Of a stretch of 64,000 nucleotides of DNA, positions 26,068 through 35,916 are shown in pieces (the first letter of the stretch is position 1; each line of letters starts with the position of its first letter). The stretch lies in assembly GCA_902543145.1 (NCBI GenBank), contig CACBXG010000006.1:38531-102530 (forward strand), in the 5' to 3' direction. The translations under genes were made by a program, and so were the position numbers. The notes beneath the pieces are model-generated. The model ran no database searches and had not been told where the DNA came from. It saw nothing but the letters and a program-made list of their open reading frames with translations. The stretch comes from an uncultured SAR116 cluster alpha proteobacterium (GTDB lineage: Bacteria > Pseudomonadota > Alphaproteobacteria > Puniceispirillales > Marisalimonadaceae).

Positions 26068-27330
26068 ATGCGTCGGGTTGTTGTTACTGGATTAGGACTA
26101 TTAACACCCTTAGGTTTAGGAACAGATATTAATTGGAAAAGACTTGTATCTGGTTTAGTTGGAATAAATAAAATCGATAACTTTGACGTTTCAGACTTAC
26201 CTTGTAAAATAGCTGGTCAAATACCAAAAAAAAGTGATGATTCTGAAGGCGGTTTAAGCATTGATGAGTGGATAGAACCAAGAGAATACAAAAGAATTGA
26301 CAGGTTTATAGCTTACGGTCTTATTTCAGCAACCCAAGCCGTTAAGGATTCAGGTTGGATACCAAATAATGAAAATCAAAAAAACAGAACTGGTGTAATA
26401 CTTGGTTCTGGCATCGGAGGTCTTGAAACTATCTCCAACACAACTGAGCTTTTAAACTCTAAAGGACCAAGAAAAGTTAGCCCTTTCTTCATACCGTCTG
26501 CACTTATAAATTTATTATCAGGTCAAGTAAGTATTAGATATGGTTTTAAAGGTCCAAACCATTCTGTTGTTACTGCTTGTTCAACTGGGGCTCATGCTAT
26601 TGGGGATGCATCAAGAATTATACGTTATGGTGATGCAGATGTAATGATTGCAGGTGGTGCTGAAGCAGCTTGCTGTAGAATTGGTATGGCAGGGTTTGCT
26701 GCTGCAAGAGCATTAAGTACTAACTTTAATGATATTCCTAAACAAAGTTCAAGGCCTTGGGATGAAGATAGAGATGGATTTGTTATGGGAGAAGGTGCTG
26801 GAGTACTTGTTCTTGAAGAAAAAGAACATGCTCTTGCAAGAGGTGCAAAAATATACGCAGAAATAAAAGGCTATGGTTTATCTGGCGATGCTCATCATAT
26901 AACCGCTCCTGCTGAAAATGGAGATGGTGGTTATAGAGCAATGTTATCAGCAATTAAAGATGCAGGTATAAGCCCTACAGACCTTGATTATATCAATGCA
27001 CACGGCACATCTACACCTTTAGGTGATATAATTGAATTGAAGGCAATTGGTAGACTTCTTGGAGATAAAATTGAAAATACCAGTATTAGCTCGACTAAAT
27101 CCGCAACAGGGCATTTATTAGGTGCAGCTGGAGCTATTGAAGCTATTTACTCAATATTATCAATTGTAAATCAAACTGTTCCTCCTACAAATAATTTATT
27201 TAACCCCGATAAAGATTCATTAGGTTTTGACTTGGTGCCGAATAAATCAAAAAAAAGAAAAATAAAAAACGTGCTCTCAAATTCTTTTGGTTTTGGAGGT
27301 ACAAATGCAAGTTTAGTGATTGGTAGCTAA
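26068..27330 (+). CDS. fabF: 3-oxoacyl-ACP synthase II FabF
   Basis: FabF condenses malonyl-ACP with acyl-ACP. The catalytic Cys is in VVTACSTGAHAIGDA, with His residues in NAHGTSTPLGD and SATGHLLGAAGA. The C-terminus NSFGFGGTNASLVIG is typical. The 420-residue length is standard for proteobacterial FabF. It lies 43 bp after acpP and 2 bp before mltG. Confidence 0.97.
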   Translation: MRRVVVTGLGLLTPLGLGTDINWKRLVSGLVGINKIDNFDVSDLPCKIAGQIPKKSDDSEGGLSIDEWIEPREYKRIDRFIAYGLISATQAVKDSGWIPNNENQKNRTGVILGSGIGGLETISNTTELLNSKGPRKVSPFFIPSALINLLSGQVSIRYGFKGPNHSVVTACSTGAHAIGDASRIIRYGDADVMIAGGAEAACCRIGMAGFAAARALSTNFNDIPKQSSRPWDEDRDGFVMGEGAGVLVLEEKEHALARGAKIYAEIKGYGLSGDAHHITAPAENGDGGYRAMLSAIKDAGISPTDLDYINAHGTSTPLGDIIELKAIGRLLGDKIENTSISSTKSATGHLLGAAGAIEAIYSILSIVNQTVPPTNNLFNPDKDSLGFDLVPNKSKKRKIKNVLSNSFGFGGTNASLVIGS

Positions 27331-27332
27331 GA

Positions 27333-28292
27333 TTGAGTTTGAAAAATAAGTCTGTCCTAATATTTGCATTGTTTTTTTCAATTTTATCTTCAATCTACTT
27401 ATATGTTGGTTTAACAACTAAAAAAGTTGTTATATTTGAAGAGACTTACTACTTATTGAATAAAAACACTAGTCAAAAAAAAATAATATCTGAACTCAGA
27501 ACAAAAAATATAGATTTTTCTTACATAAACTGGAAATTGGCGTCATTTTCCCATAAAAAACCTTTTATTCCCAAAGCGGGAGAATATTTAATTCCTAAAA
27601 ATCTTACACTTTTCCAAATTCAACAAATCTTACAAGCAGGTAAAACATTAACTAGACGCTTTACACTAATCGAAGGTTCTACAGCTTTTGATTTAAAAAA
27701 TAATTTACTAAATAACCAGTACTTGACTGGAGAAATTAGTGAGTTAGAAGAAGGTATTTACAAACCAGACACATATTTTTTTAAATTAGGTTTTCCTAGA
27801 AGCAAACTCTTAAATCAAATGAAAACAGCTCAGGAAAAATTTTTAAATTCTGTTTGGAAAGGAAAGCCAAAAGATTTTGTCTTAAAGAATAAAAATGAGT
27901 TACTAATACTCGCTTCAATAGTCCAGAAAGAGTCTGGAAATATTGATGATAGTAAATTAGTAGCAAGTGTTTTTATCAATAGACTTAAAAATAAAATGAA
28001 ACTTCAATCAGATGTAACACTTGCATATGGTTTCAAAGTTAATGGCAAAAATATTACAAAAAACATGTTAAGATCAACTAATCCATATAACACATATAAA
28101 TTTCATGGTTTACCTCCAACACCAATTTCCTATCCAGGTGAAAATGCATTGAACACATTAAGGAACATAGAAAAATCTGATTATATTTATTTTGTTAGCG
28201 ATGGGAATGGTAAGCATAGATTTTCTAAAACGTATAGTTTACATAAAAAAAATATTAAGTTATGGAAAGATACTTTGAATAAGGATAAATGA
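27333..28292 (+). CDS. mltG: Endolytic murein transglycosylase MltG (YceG family), TTG start
   Basis: MltG is an inner-membrane enzyme that cuts nascent glycan strands and so limits their length. An N-terminal membrane anchor (SVLIFALFFSILSSIYLYVGL) is followed by a YceG domain with the catalytic Glu in LASIVQKESGNIDDSKLVASVFINRLKNKMKLQSDVTLAYG and the closing NPYNTYKFHGLPPTPISYPG. The start is TTG (27333) two bases after the fabF stop. The arrangement fabF-mltG is common in proteobacteria. Confidence 0.93.
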   Translation: MSLKNKSVLIFALFFSILSSIYLYVGLTTKKVVIFEETYYLLNKNTSQKKIISELRTKNIDFSYINWKLASFSHKKPFIPKAGEYLIPKNLTLFQIQQILQAGKTLTRRFTLIEGSTAFDLKNNLLNNQYLTGEISELEEGIYKPDTYFFKLGFPRSKLLNQMKTAQEKFLNSVWKGKPKDFVLKNKNELLILASIVQKESGNIDDSKLVASVFINRLKNKMKLQSDVTLAYGFKVNGKNITKNMLRSTNPYNTYKFHGLPPTPISYPGENALNTLRNIEKSDYIYFVSDGNGKHRFSKTYSLHKKNIKLWKDTLNKDK

Positions 28293-28915
28293 TGTCCAAA
28301 ATAGTAAACAAAGGCTTATTGCTTATTATTTCATCACCCTCTGGTGCAGGTAAAACAACAATATGTAAAAAATTAATCAATGATGTTGATAATATTGATT
28401 TATCAGTTTCGGTAACCACACGAAAAAAAAGAAAAGATGAAATTGAAGGAAAACACTATTTTTTTAAAAATGTAGATGATTTCAAAATGTTATTAAGGGA
28501 AAATAAATTCTTAGAGTATGCTAATGTTTTTGGGTGTCTTTATGGAACATTAAAAAAAGAGGTTATATCAAAAATCAATAAAGGAATTGATGTTATTGTA
28601 GATATTGATTGGCAAGGAACAAGACAAATTGAAAAACAATTGCCAGAAGATATCGTTAAAGTTTTTATTTTACCTCCATCAATGAAAGAACTTGAAAATA
28701 GACTTGGCAAAAGAGCAAGTGAAAACAAAAAGAATTTTAAAAAAAGAATGTCAGAGGCTAAAAAAGAAATAAGTCATTATGAAGAATATGACTTTGTCAT
28801 AGTTAATAATGATCTTCAGTTAGCTGTAGATCAAATTAAACTAATTTTATTTTCTGAAAGACTCAGAAGATATAGACAATTAACTCTAAATAATACTATT
28901 AAAAAACTTATTTAA
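28289..28915 (+). CDS. gmk: Guanylate kinase
   Basis: Gmk phosphorylates GMP to GDP. The P-loop is ISSPSGAGKTTICKKL; SVSVTTRKKRKDEIEGKHYFF is the GMP-binding segment, and IDWQGTRQI and LPPSMKELENRLGKRASE follow. Length 208 aa is normal. The start overlaps the mltG stop by 4 bp. It ends 3 bp before the convergent rsmA gene. Confidence 0.96.
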   Translation: MMSKIVNKGLLLIISSPSGAGKTTICKKLINDVDNIDLSVSVTTRKKRKDEIEGKHYFFKNVDDFKMLLRENKFLEYANVFGCLYGTLKKEVISKINKGIDVIVDIDWQGTRQIEKQLPEDIVKVFILPPSMKELENRLGKRASENKKNFKKRMSEAKKEISHYEEYDFVIVNNDLQLAVDQIKLILFSERLRRYRQLTLNNTIKKLI

Positions 28916-28918
28916 TTT

Positions 28919-29743
28919 TTAATGAAATGATTTTTTAGCTATTCTGCAGAAGTCAATAACAGACAAATTTTCTGGTCTTAAATTTGGAGAAATATTCAGT
29001 TCTTCTAATATTTTTTCCCCATTAATTTTTTTTAAACTAGATTTGATCATCTTTCTTTTCTGACTAAAAGCCATTTGAGTTAGTTTTTCTAGGGATTCAA
29101 ATGAGACATCATAAAGCGGTTTTGACATTGGTTTCAATTGTATTACTGATGATTTAACTTTAGGTCTAGGTATAAAAGCCTCACTTGGAATATCAAATAA
29201 TTTTGAACTTTCAGTTAACCAATTTGTAAGGACTGATAACCTTCCATAATTTTTTGAACCAGGCTTTGCAACTATTCTTTCAGCAACCTCTTTTTGAAAC
29301 ATTAAAGTTAATAAATCAAAGTTATGTATATATTTTAACCATGTTACCAACATTTTTGTTCCGACATTATATGGAAGATTTGCTATTACTTGTCTAGGGG
29401 CTTCACCTAAATTCCAAATAGGATAATCGATAGCATCACCAATAATTATTTTTAGTTTATCTTTGTATATCGTTTTTAATTCACTTAACATTTTCTCAGA
29501 TTGCATGTCTTTATCTATCGCATAAACAATCGCAGATTTATTTTTTAAAATAGATCTTGTTAAACTACCTGGTCCAGAACCAATTTCTATAATAGTTGAT
29601 GCTATCGGTTTTGATTGTTTGACAATCTTATCAGTTAGATTTAAATCAAATAAAAAATTTTGACCTAAAGCTTTATTAATTTTTACTTTATTTTTTTTTA
29701 AAGTTTCTTGTATGGTAGGTAAATTTTCAATTTGATCGTGCAT
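28919..29743 (-). CDS. rsmA: 16S rRNA dimethyladenosine transferase RsmA (KsgA)
   Basis: RsmA dimethylates two adjacent adenosines near the 3' end of 16S rRNA. The SAM-binding motifs NKALGQNFLFD and IIEIGSGPGSLTRSIL, and the catalytic NLPYNV, are present. The C-terminal domain (QMAFSQKRKMIKSSLKK) is complete. Length 274 aa. The start overlaps the end of pdxA by 17 bp. Confidence 0.96.
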   Translation of the reverse strand: MHDQIENLPTIQETLKKNKVKINKALGQNFLFDLNLTDKIVKQSKPIASTIIEIGSGPGSLTRSILKNKSAIVYAIDKDMQSEKMLSELKTIYKDKLKIIIGDAIDYPIWNLGEAPRQVIANLPYNVGTKMLVTWLKYIHNFDLLTLMFQKEVAERIVAKPGSKNYGRLSVLTNWLTESSKLFDIPSEAFIPRPKVKSSVIQLKPMSKPLYDVSFESLEKLTQMAFSQKRKMIKSSLKKINGEKILEELNISPNLRPENLSVIDFCRIAKKSFH

Positions 29744-30749
29744 TTTTTTTGTTGTAACTCATTTCATAAGCAAGGTTAATTGCAGAAATTAGACTTCCAG
29801 GGTTAGCTAAACTTTTACCAGCTATGTCAAATGCGGTACCATGATCTGGGGATGTTCTTATAAAATCCAAGCCTAATGTAACATTAACCCCATTTTGAAA
29901 GTCTAAAGTTTTGATTGGAATAAGAGCTTGGTCATGATACATACAAACAGCTAAATCATAATGTAATCTTTTTTCAGCAGAGAAAGCAATATCCGCTGAT
30001 ATCGGCCCTGTGATAGATATATCAATAAGTTTTTTTAATTCATCTATAGCTGGTTTTATTACCTTTATCTCTTCATTACCTAAATCACCACTTTCTCCTG
30101 CGTGTGGGTTTAAACCTGTAACAATAATCGATGGTTTATCTATATCAAATAAAACTTTTAAATCATCAACTGCAATCTTTACTTTGGTATGAATAAGTTC
30201 TTTAGTAATCATTTGAGAAACTTTTTTTAAAGGAACATGAATTGTTAATGGCAAGGTTTTGAGTCCATTAGTTACTAAAATCATAACTGGCTTCTTTTTT
30301 TGTGTGGATAGAGACCCTAAAAAATCAGTATGGCCCTCAAAATTAAATCCAGATTTATACATGATATATTTATTTATAGGGTTAGTAACAATTGCGGAAG
30401 CAATGCTTTTATTATGTATTTCTACGGTTTCTAATATTGAAGATTTCGTAAATGAAAAATTTTTTATATTTGGTTTTCCATATTCAACTTCATTACACAG
30501 TTTTATAGGAATTACATTTATTTGATTATCTTTATAATCAGAAAATCTGATTTTATCTTTAATCTCATTAATTTTTATATCACTTCTAATTAATTTTTTA
30601 TATTCATAAACTAAAGCAGGATCGGTTATAACAACTAAATTAACATTTTTATTAATTCTTTGAGATTCTAGAGCTTTTATTGTTATTTCCGTAGATATGC
30701 TGGCTGGATCTCCAGCTGTAAGTAATATTATTTCTTTAACATTGCTCAT
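29727..30749 (-). CDS. pdxA: 4-hydroxythreonine-4-phosphate dehydrogenase PdxA
   Basis: PdxA is a metal-dependent NAD enzyme of pyridoxal phosphate synthesis. The start (LLTAGDPASISTEITIKAL), GHTDFLG, the His/metal segment GLNPHAGESGDLGNEE, GPISADIAFS, MYHDQALIPIKTL and TSPDHGTAFDIAGK all match. Length 340 aa is normal. It overlaps surA by 4 bp at the start, in the surA-pdxA-rsmA order typical of proteobacteria. Confidence 0.96.
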   Translation of the reverse strand: MSNVKEIILLTAGDPASISTEITIKALESQRINKNVNLVVITDPALVYEYKKLIRSDIKINEIKDKIRFSDYKDNQINVIPIKLCNEVEYGKPNIKNFSFTKSSILETVEIHNKSIASAIVTNPINKYIMYKSGFNFEGHTDFLGSLSTQKKKPVMILVTNGLKTLPLTIHVPLKKVSQMITKELIHTKVKIAVDDLKVLFDIDKPSIIVTGLNPHAGESGDLGNEEIKVIKPAIDELKKLIDISITGPISADIAFSAEKRLHYDLAVCMYHDQALIPIKTLDFQNGVNVTLGLDFIRTSPDHGTAFDIAGKSLANPGSLISAINLAYEMSYNKKNARSN

Positions 30750-32002
30750 TTTATTTTTTCAACAAATAAAATGTTTGCCTCATTATTAAGTCGTTTTAGT
30801 AGTTTTTCACTATACATTAAAAAGTATTGATTAAGTTTTTTTTCTTTTAATTTTTCATAATTAATTTTTTCCAATTTAGCCGCTCTTTTGTTACATTTAA
30901 CATAGGTATATCCATGATTTCCAAGAAATATAGGTTTAGATATTTCAAAAAGATTAATGCTTTTAATTATATTATCTATTTTAGGACTTAAATCTGCTAT
31001 TCTTGAATTAATTACTTTTAAGTCTATGTTTTTACTATTTTTATTTTCAAAAATTTTTAATACATCGCAAGATTTTTTATTTGATAAAAGATTGTTTAAT
31101 TCATTCTTTATATTTTTGTATGCTATACTTTTCTTTTGAAAATTAATTGGAAACTTTACTTGAACAAGTAACACTATATCTTCTTTTTTACTTATTCTTC
31201 CTTTCTCACGTTTAGCTAGGACTTTAATTATTTTTATTTTATCCTTTTCAGCAAAAGTAAAAATTTCACCCTCATTAATTATGTTTCCTTTATTTTTGAT
31301 GAAACTTGGAAGATTCTGATAGTTCTTCCATCCAATTTTACCATTAAATTTAGCTGAGCTACTTGTTGAAATCTGTCCAGCAATTTCCAAAAAGTTAGCA
31401 CCTTGTTTAAGAGCAACATTGATTTTTTCTAATAATCTATTATTATAATTATTTATAATAATCTCAGCTAAGTCATATAAATCTTCATTACTTTCATACT
31501 CTTTTGAATTAATTGTTTGTTCAATGTTTTTTTCTATCTTTGAAAATTGTCTTTTATATTTGTTTTTTAAAACAATTCCCCATATCAGTTGTGCTTGATA
31601 TTTTTCTAACAACGTTGATTTTGGAATAGAGTACATTTTTATAAATTGATCTAATTTTTGTTTAGAATTTTCAAATTCAGCCAAAAGCATCTGGTTTGCT
31701 TGATTTGAAACAATTGAAGATAAATTTTTATTTATTTTTTGCCCAGCTGAAAAAATAATTTTTTCATTTATTAAGGTTTGATGAGATTGACTGTAATAGT
31801 TTTTTAAATTTTTTCCTTCAGATTTTTTATCAAAAGATAAAGAAATCAACTTAGCCCTGTTAAAAATATCAACTTTTGTGATAGGTATTTTATTTACAAT
31901 AGTGACAATATAATTTACTTCACTAAATGCATTTTTAAATACATAGGCTGAAGATAAAATAATAAGAAATAAAAGTTTTAAATTTAAAAAATTAATAGTC
32001 AT
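30746..32002 (-). CDS. surA: SurA-like periplasmic chaperone / peptidyl-prolyl isomerase
   Basis: SurA escorts outer-membrane proteins through the periplasm. The start at 32002 (MTINFLNLKLLFLIILSSAYVFKNAFSE) gives a clean signal peptide and avoids overlapping lptG; the track start at 32041 lies inside lptG. An N-terminal SurA domain (VTIVNKIPITKVDIFNRAKL) is followed by one parvulin-type domain (DLAEIIINNYNNRLLEKINVALKQGANFLEIAGQIS, GKIGWKNYQNLP) and a divergent C-terminus. Sequence identity to E. coli SurA is low by eye, but context (lptG-surA-pdxA-rsmA) supports it. Confidence 0.8.
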   Translation of the reverse strand: MTINFLNLKLLFLIILSSAYVFKNAFSEVNYIVTIVNKIPITKVDIFNRAKLISLSFDKKSEGKNLKNYYSQSHQTLINEKIIFSAGQKINKNLSSIVSNQANQMLLAEFENSKQKLDQFIKMYSIPKSTLLEKYQAQLIWGIVLKNKYKRQFSKIEKNIEQTINSKEYESNEDLYDLAEIIINNYNNRLLEKINVALKQGANFLEIAGQISTSSSAKFNGKIGWKNYQNLPSFIKNKGNIINEGEIFTFAEKDKIKIIKVLAKREKGRISKKEDIVLLVQVKFPINFQKKSIAYKNIKNELNNLLSNKKSCDVLKIFENKNSKNIDLKVINSRIADLSPKIDNIIKSINLFEISKPIFLGNHGYTYVKCNKRAAKLEKINYEKLKEKKLNQYFLMYSEKLLKRLNNEANILFVEKIK

Positions 32003-32012
32003 ATTCAATTTA

Positions 32013-33158
32013 TTACCTATTGTTAACATATTTAATTTCATCTATATCACTTATTAAATAACACCCTGAAAACAAACCAATTAATGTTGGTCCAAATCCA
32101 GCGAGAAGGGGAGGGATTTTTTCTGAAAAACCCAATGCAAAGATAAAATCTCCTATAAAGTATAAACTAAAACCAACAACTAATGAAAGTGAAACTATCC
32201 CAACTTCAATCTTTCTTTCATTACTCCTTAACATTAAGGATGCAGAAAGTAAAATCATTGAAATTATCAAGAATGGTTGGCATATCAATTTGAAAAAATA
32301 TACTAAATGTTGAGAAATGTTTAGACCATAAGATTTCATTTTTAATATGTAATATGGAAAATCCAGCAAAAATATTTTGTCAGGTTTTTTTGTAGCTACA
32401 CTTAACTGACTAGAATCAAAATCAATTGAATAAGAAAATTTTTTTAAACTGGTCTCTTTATAATTTTCATCAATAGATTTTACATTATAAAGTAATAACT
32501 TTTGGGAAGTAAATTTACCTTTTTTTGCTTTAACTTTTTTTTTAAAAATTCTGCCATCATTATATTCAAAAATATTTAGATCAAATAAGGTATTTGTTTT
32601 TTCATCTATTTTATTAGCATTAATTATTAAATTTTTTTTCCCAGAAATATGCTTTATCCAAAATCCTTTAGTATCAAATGATAATTCTTGGATATTTACT
32701 TTTCCAAAAAATAAAGTTTCTAAATTTTCATACTTTTTATTCATTAACGTTGAAAATGGATTTAAAACTATTATTGAAAAAAACCCAACAAAAAAGAAAC
32801 AAACTAAAATTGGTGAAAGAATTTTCCATAATGAAATACCAGAGGCTTTAGAGATAACATAATAGTTTTTTTTTCGCCATTGGTTAAAACATGCAATAGA
32901 TCCAATCAGTGCAGCAAATGGTAAAATCTTTTGAATATTACCTATTATCTTCAGAGAAGCCATTCCAGCCAAGTCAATAAAATCTGCCTGTAGTAGATGA
33001 TTTACTCCTATTTTATTTGAAGATCTTCTAAATAGTTCAATTAAATCAATAAAAAAAATCAAAATTATTAAAAAAATTAATGAAAAAAGAAAGAATTTGA
33101 ATAAATCCTTTGTAAAGTATTTATAAATTATTATTGGATGATTGATAAGTTTTAACAC
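32013..33158 (-). CDS. lptG: LPS export ABC transporter permease LptG
   Basis: LptG and LptF form the inner-membrane part of the lipopolysaccharide extractor with LptB. The 381 residues show six membrane helices arranged three and three around a periplasmic beta-jellyroll. ADFIDLAGMASLKIIGNIQKILPFAALIGSIACFNQW and ARKASGISLWKIL-like sequence (SKASGISLWKILSPIL) are family marks. It shares one base with the end of lptF. No lptD gene follows. Confidence 0.88.
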   Translation of the reverse strand: MLKLINHPIIIYKYFTKDLFKFFLFSLIFLIILIFFIDLIELFRRSSNKIGVNHLLQADFIDLAGMASLKIIGNIQKILPFAALIGSIACFNQWRKKNYYVISKASGISLWKILSPILVCFFFVGFFSIIVLNPFSTLMNKKYENLETLFFGKVNIQELSFDTKGFWIKHISGKKNLIINANKIDEKTNTLFDLNIFEYNDGRIFKKKVKAKKGKFTSQKLLLYNVKSIDENYKETSLKKFSYSIDFDSSQLSVATKKPDKIFLLDFPYYILKMKSYGLNISQHLVYFFKLICQPFLIISMILLSASLMLRSNERKIEVGIVSLSLVVGFSLYFIGDFIFALGFSEKIPPLLAGFGPTLIGLFSGCYLISDIDEIKYVNNR

Positions 33159-34282
33159 TACTTATTAACCTTATTAGTAACTCGAGAAAATATATCATAT
33201 TTTTTGTTGTTATTAATTAAAAAAACACATGTAATTAGAATTAAAACTGGAAAAATATACATTAAAGGTAAAAAATTTATATTTGAATGAACAGTATTTT
33301 TTATAATCAAAACAAGGCTTTGAATAAGAACAAGAAACCCTATTCCAATTGTTTTTCTATAAATTGAAAAAAATCTTGAATAATTATCCTTAAGTATTAT
33401 TACCATCACAATCAAACAAAAAACTAAGGGCATAAAAGCAATTGTGTTTCTGCTATGTGCTTCTGCTAATAATTTACCTTTGTTTTCTTTAGCGATTTTA
33501 GATTTTTTCAATAACTCAAAAAAATTATATTCATTATACTCTATAACTCTAGAGGATGTTTTTTTATCACTTTCCTGTTTTATTTCAATATCGTAACTCT
33601 TAAAACTTAATATGGTTGACTTACCTTTTGAGTCAGTTGAAATCCTAGTTCCATTTTGCATGCTCAGTATAATATTATTTTCAAAATTTAGATTTCCTTT
33701 TTTTGCAAAAAATTCTACTAGGAACTTAGGGTCACTTCTGTCTTGAATAAAAATCTCTTCTAGCTGATTGTTTTCATACAAATTATTTATAAAAATAGTT
33801 TGAAATTTGTTTAAATCAATAAATACATTATCTTTAATAATTAAGCTTTCTGAACTATTTCTAATTTCATTTTGTAAAACTTTAAAATTTTTATAAGTCT
33901 TGGGCAAAATAAAGTGTGAAATTATCAATAAAATTATTGAAACCAAAATTGAAATAAAAAAAGCAGGTTTGCTCAAATTCATAGGATTTATGCCAGCTGA
34001 TTTCATAACTATAATTTCTTTGTCATTTTGAAGTTTTAAATATGAAATCATGCATCCTGCAAATGTACCAAATGGTAAAGCTATTAAAAGCCAACTTGGA
34101 AGACTATATGCAGATAAGATAAAAAATTCTAATAGACCAGCCCCTTTGTTAATTATTAGTTTTATAGTTTTGAAGGATTGACTTAACCATATTATACCTA
34201 CAAAAACCAAAGTAGAAATTAAGACATTGATTACTGTTTGTCGAAAAATGTACCAAGTTAAAATCATTAAAGCTTTTCTCAA
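33158..34282 (-). CDS. lptF: LPS export ABC transporter permease LptF
   Basis: This is the partner permease of LptG. The 374 residues have helices at the N-terminus (WYIFRQTVINVLISTLVFVGIIWLSQSF), the segment LPFGTFAGCMISYLKLQNDKEIIVMKSAGINP typical of the family, a periplasmic domain and three C-terminal helices. It is first of the minus-strand block lptF-lptG-surA-pdxA-rsmA and diverges from pepA across 89 bp. Confidence 0.88.
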   Translation of the reverse strand: MRKALMILTWYIFRQTVINVLISTLVFVGIIWLSQSFKTIKLIINKGAGLLEFFILSAYSLPSWLLIALPFGTFAGCMISYLKLQNDKEIIVMKSAGINPMNLSKPAFFISILVSIILLIISHFILPKTYKNFKVLQNEIRNSSESLIIKDNVFIDLNKFQTIFINNLYENNQLEEIFIQDRSDPKFLVEFFAKKGNLNFENNIILSMQNGTRISTDSKGKSTILSFKSYDIEIKQESDKKTSSRVIEYNEYNFFELLKKSKIAKENKGKLLAEAHSRNTIAFMPLVFCLIVMVIILKDNYSRFFSIYRKTIGIGFLVLIQSLVLIIKNTVHSNINFLPLMYIFPVLILITCVFLINNNKKYDIFSRVTNKVNK

Positions 34283-34371
34283 AGATTTATATTGAATTTT
34301 TTTAAAATATTAATAGTACTATAACTAAATTATATTATTACAATAGTCCTATTTGAATTTAAGGAAATAAA

Positions 34372-35835
34372 ATGTTGAATGATAAGAGATTCATAAAGTT
34401 TAAATCTGAAAAACAGACCTATAGTATTAAATTTAAAGATAACGAGATTAATGTATTGTTTTATTCTGAGACAAACATTTTGTTATCTGAAAATTTTAAT
34501 TCACAAAAAGATTTATTAAATTTATTTAAAAAAATTATTAAAGATGATTCATCAAATACAATTTTAGTAAGATCAGAAAAAGGTAACTTTCTTTTAGTAA
34601 AAAGGAAAACTTTAGATAAGGATTTAACATATAAATATTTAGAGGAGTTAGGTGGTAAAATTTATAATAAAATTAAAACTTTAGGCTCTTCTCAAGTCAA
34701 AATACATGAAAATTCTGTTTCTATAAATGAACGACTTGCACTTGGAATTTTATTAAGCTCATACAAATTCGAAAATTACAAAAAAAACAAAATAAAAAAA
34801 ATAAAAAATTTAAAAAATGTTGTGTTTGTTTGTAATGAACCAAGTAAAAATTTAAATAAAATTTCTGAAATGCAAAACCTTGCTAAGGGTGTGTTTACTG
34901 CAAGAGATTTAGTATGGCAACCACCAAATATTTTATATCCATCTTCATTCGCTGACGAATGTAAAAAATTAAAGAAAATAGGAGTTAAGGTAACAATTTA
35001 CAATGAGAAACAACTTCAAAAGATTGGAATGGATGCTTTGCTTGCAGTTGGTCGAGGATCAAGAAAAGATAGCCAAGTAGTTGTTATGGAATGGTCAGGA
35101 GGTAAAAAAGACAATAAACCAATGACATTTATAGGGAAGGGAGTTTGTTTTGACTCAGGAGGACTTTCTTTGAAGCCAGCTAAGTCGATGGAAGATATGA
35201 AATGGGACATGGGAGGTGCAGCAACTGTAACTGGCATTATAGAAGCAGCAGCACTCTCAAAGTTAAAATATAATTTAATAGGTGTCATAGGTCTTGTTGA
35301 AAACATGCCAGATGGTGATGCACAAAGACCGGGAGATGTTGTTAAATCTTATTCTGGTCAAAGTATAGAAGTTTTAAATACAGACGCTGAGGGTAGACTT
35401 GTATTAGCTGATATACTTTCTTGGACTGAAAAAAAATTTAAACCTCAATTTATGATTAATTTTGCAACTTTAACTGGAGCTATGATTGTAGCATTAGGAA
35501 ATATTAGGGCTGGTTTGTTTTCAAATGATAAAGAAATATCTGAAGCTATTTTTAATTCAGGAGAAATTACAGGTGAAAAAGTTTGGGCAATGCCATTAGA
35601 TGATGATTATGATCAATTGATAAAAACAGAGATTGCAGATATGAAAAATATTGGAGGTCCTGGTGCGGGATCAATAACTGCTGGATGTTTTTTAAAAAGA
35701 CATGTAGAAAAAACTCCGTGGGCTCATTTAGATATAGCTGGAGTTACTTGGCAAAACAAATCTACTCCAACTATTCCAACTGGGGGTGTTGGATGGGGTG
35801 TTAGAATGATATACCATTTGATTAATCAATATTAG
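34372..35835 (+). CDS. pepA: Leucyl aminopeptidase PepA (M17)
   Basis: PepA is a cytosolic, metal-dependent aminopeptidase that removes N-terminal residues from peptides. The metal site includes FIGKGVCFDSGGLSLKPAKSMEDMKWDMGGAA and the M17 signature NTDAEGRLVLAD. The N-terminal macro-like domain is present but divergent. Length 487 aa. An AAGGAAA ribosome site precedes the ATG. Confidence 0.95.
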   Translation: MLNDKRFIKFKSEKQTYSIKFKDNEINVLFYSETNILLSENFNSQKDLLNLFKKIIKDDSSNTILVRSEKGNFLLVKRKTLDKDLTYKYLEELGGKIYNKIKTLGSSQVKIHENSVSINERLALGILLSSYKFENYKKNKIKKIKNLKNVVFVCNEPSKNLNKISEMQNLAKGVFTARDLVWQPPNILYPSSFADECKKLKKIGVKVTIYNEKQLQKIGMDALLAVGRGSRKDSQVVVMEWSGGKKDNKPMTFIGKGVCFDSGGLSLKPAKSMEDMKWDMGGAATVTGIIEAAALSKLKYNLIGVIGLVENMPDGDAQRPGDVVKSYSGQSIEVLNTDAEGRLVLADILSWTEKKFKPQFMINFATLTGAMIVALGNIRAGLFSNDKEISEAIFNSGEITGEKVWAMPLDDDYDQLIKTEIADMKNIGGPGAGSITAGCFLKRHVEKTPWAHLDIAGVTWQNKSTPTIPTGGVGWGVRMIYHLINQY

Positions 35836-35916
35836 TTATTAAACAAATATTAATACTAAAAAAACTTGAATATTTTTAACAACCAATTTAATTAATATTT
35901 ATTTGGAGTTTAAAAG

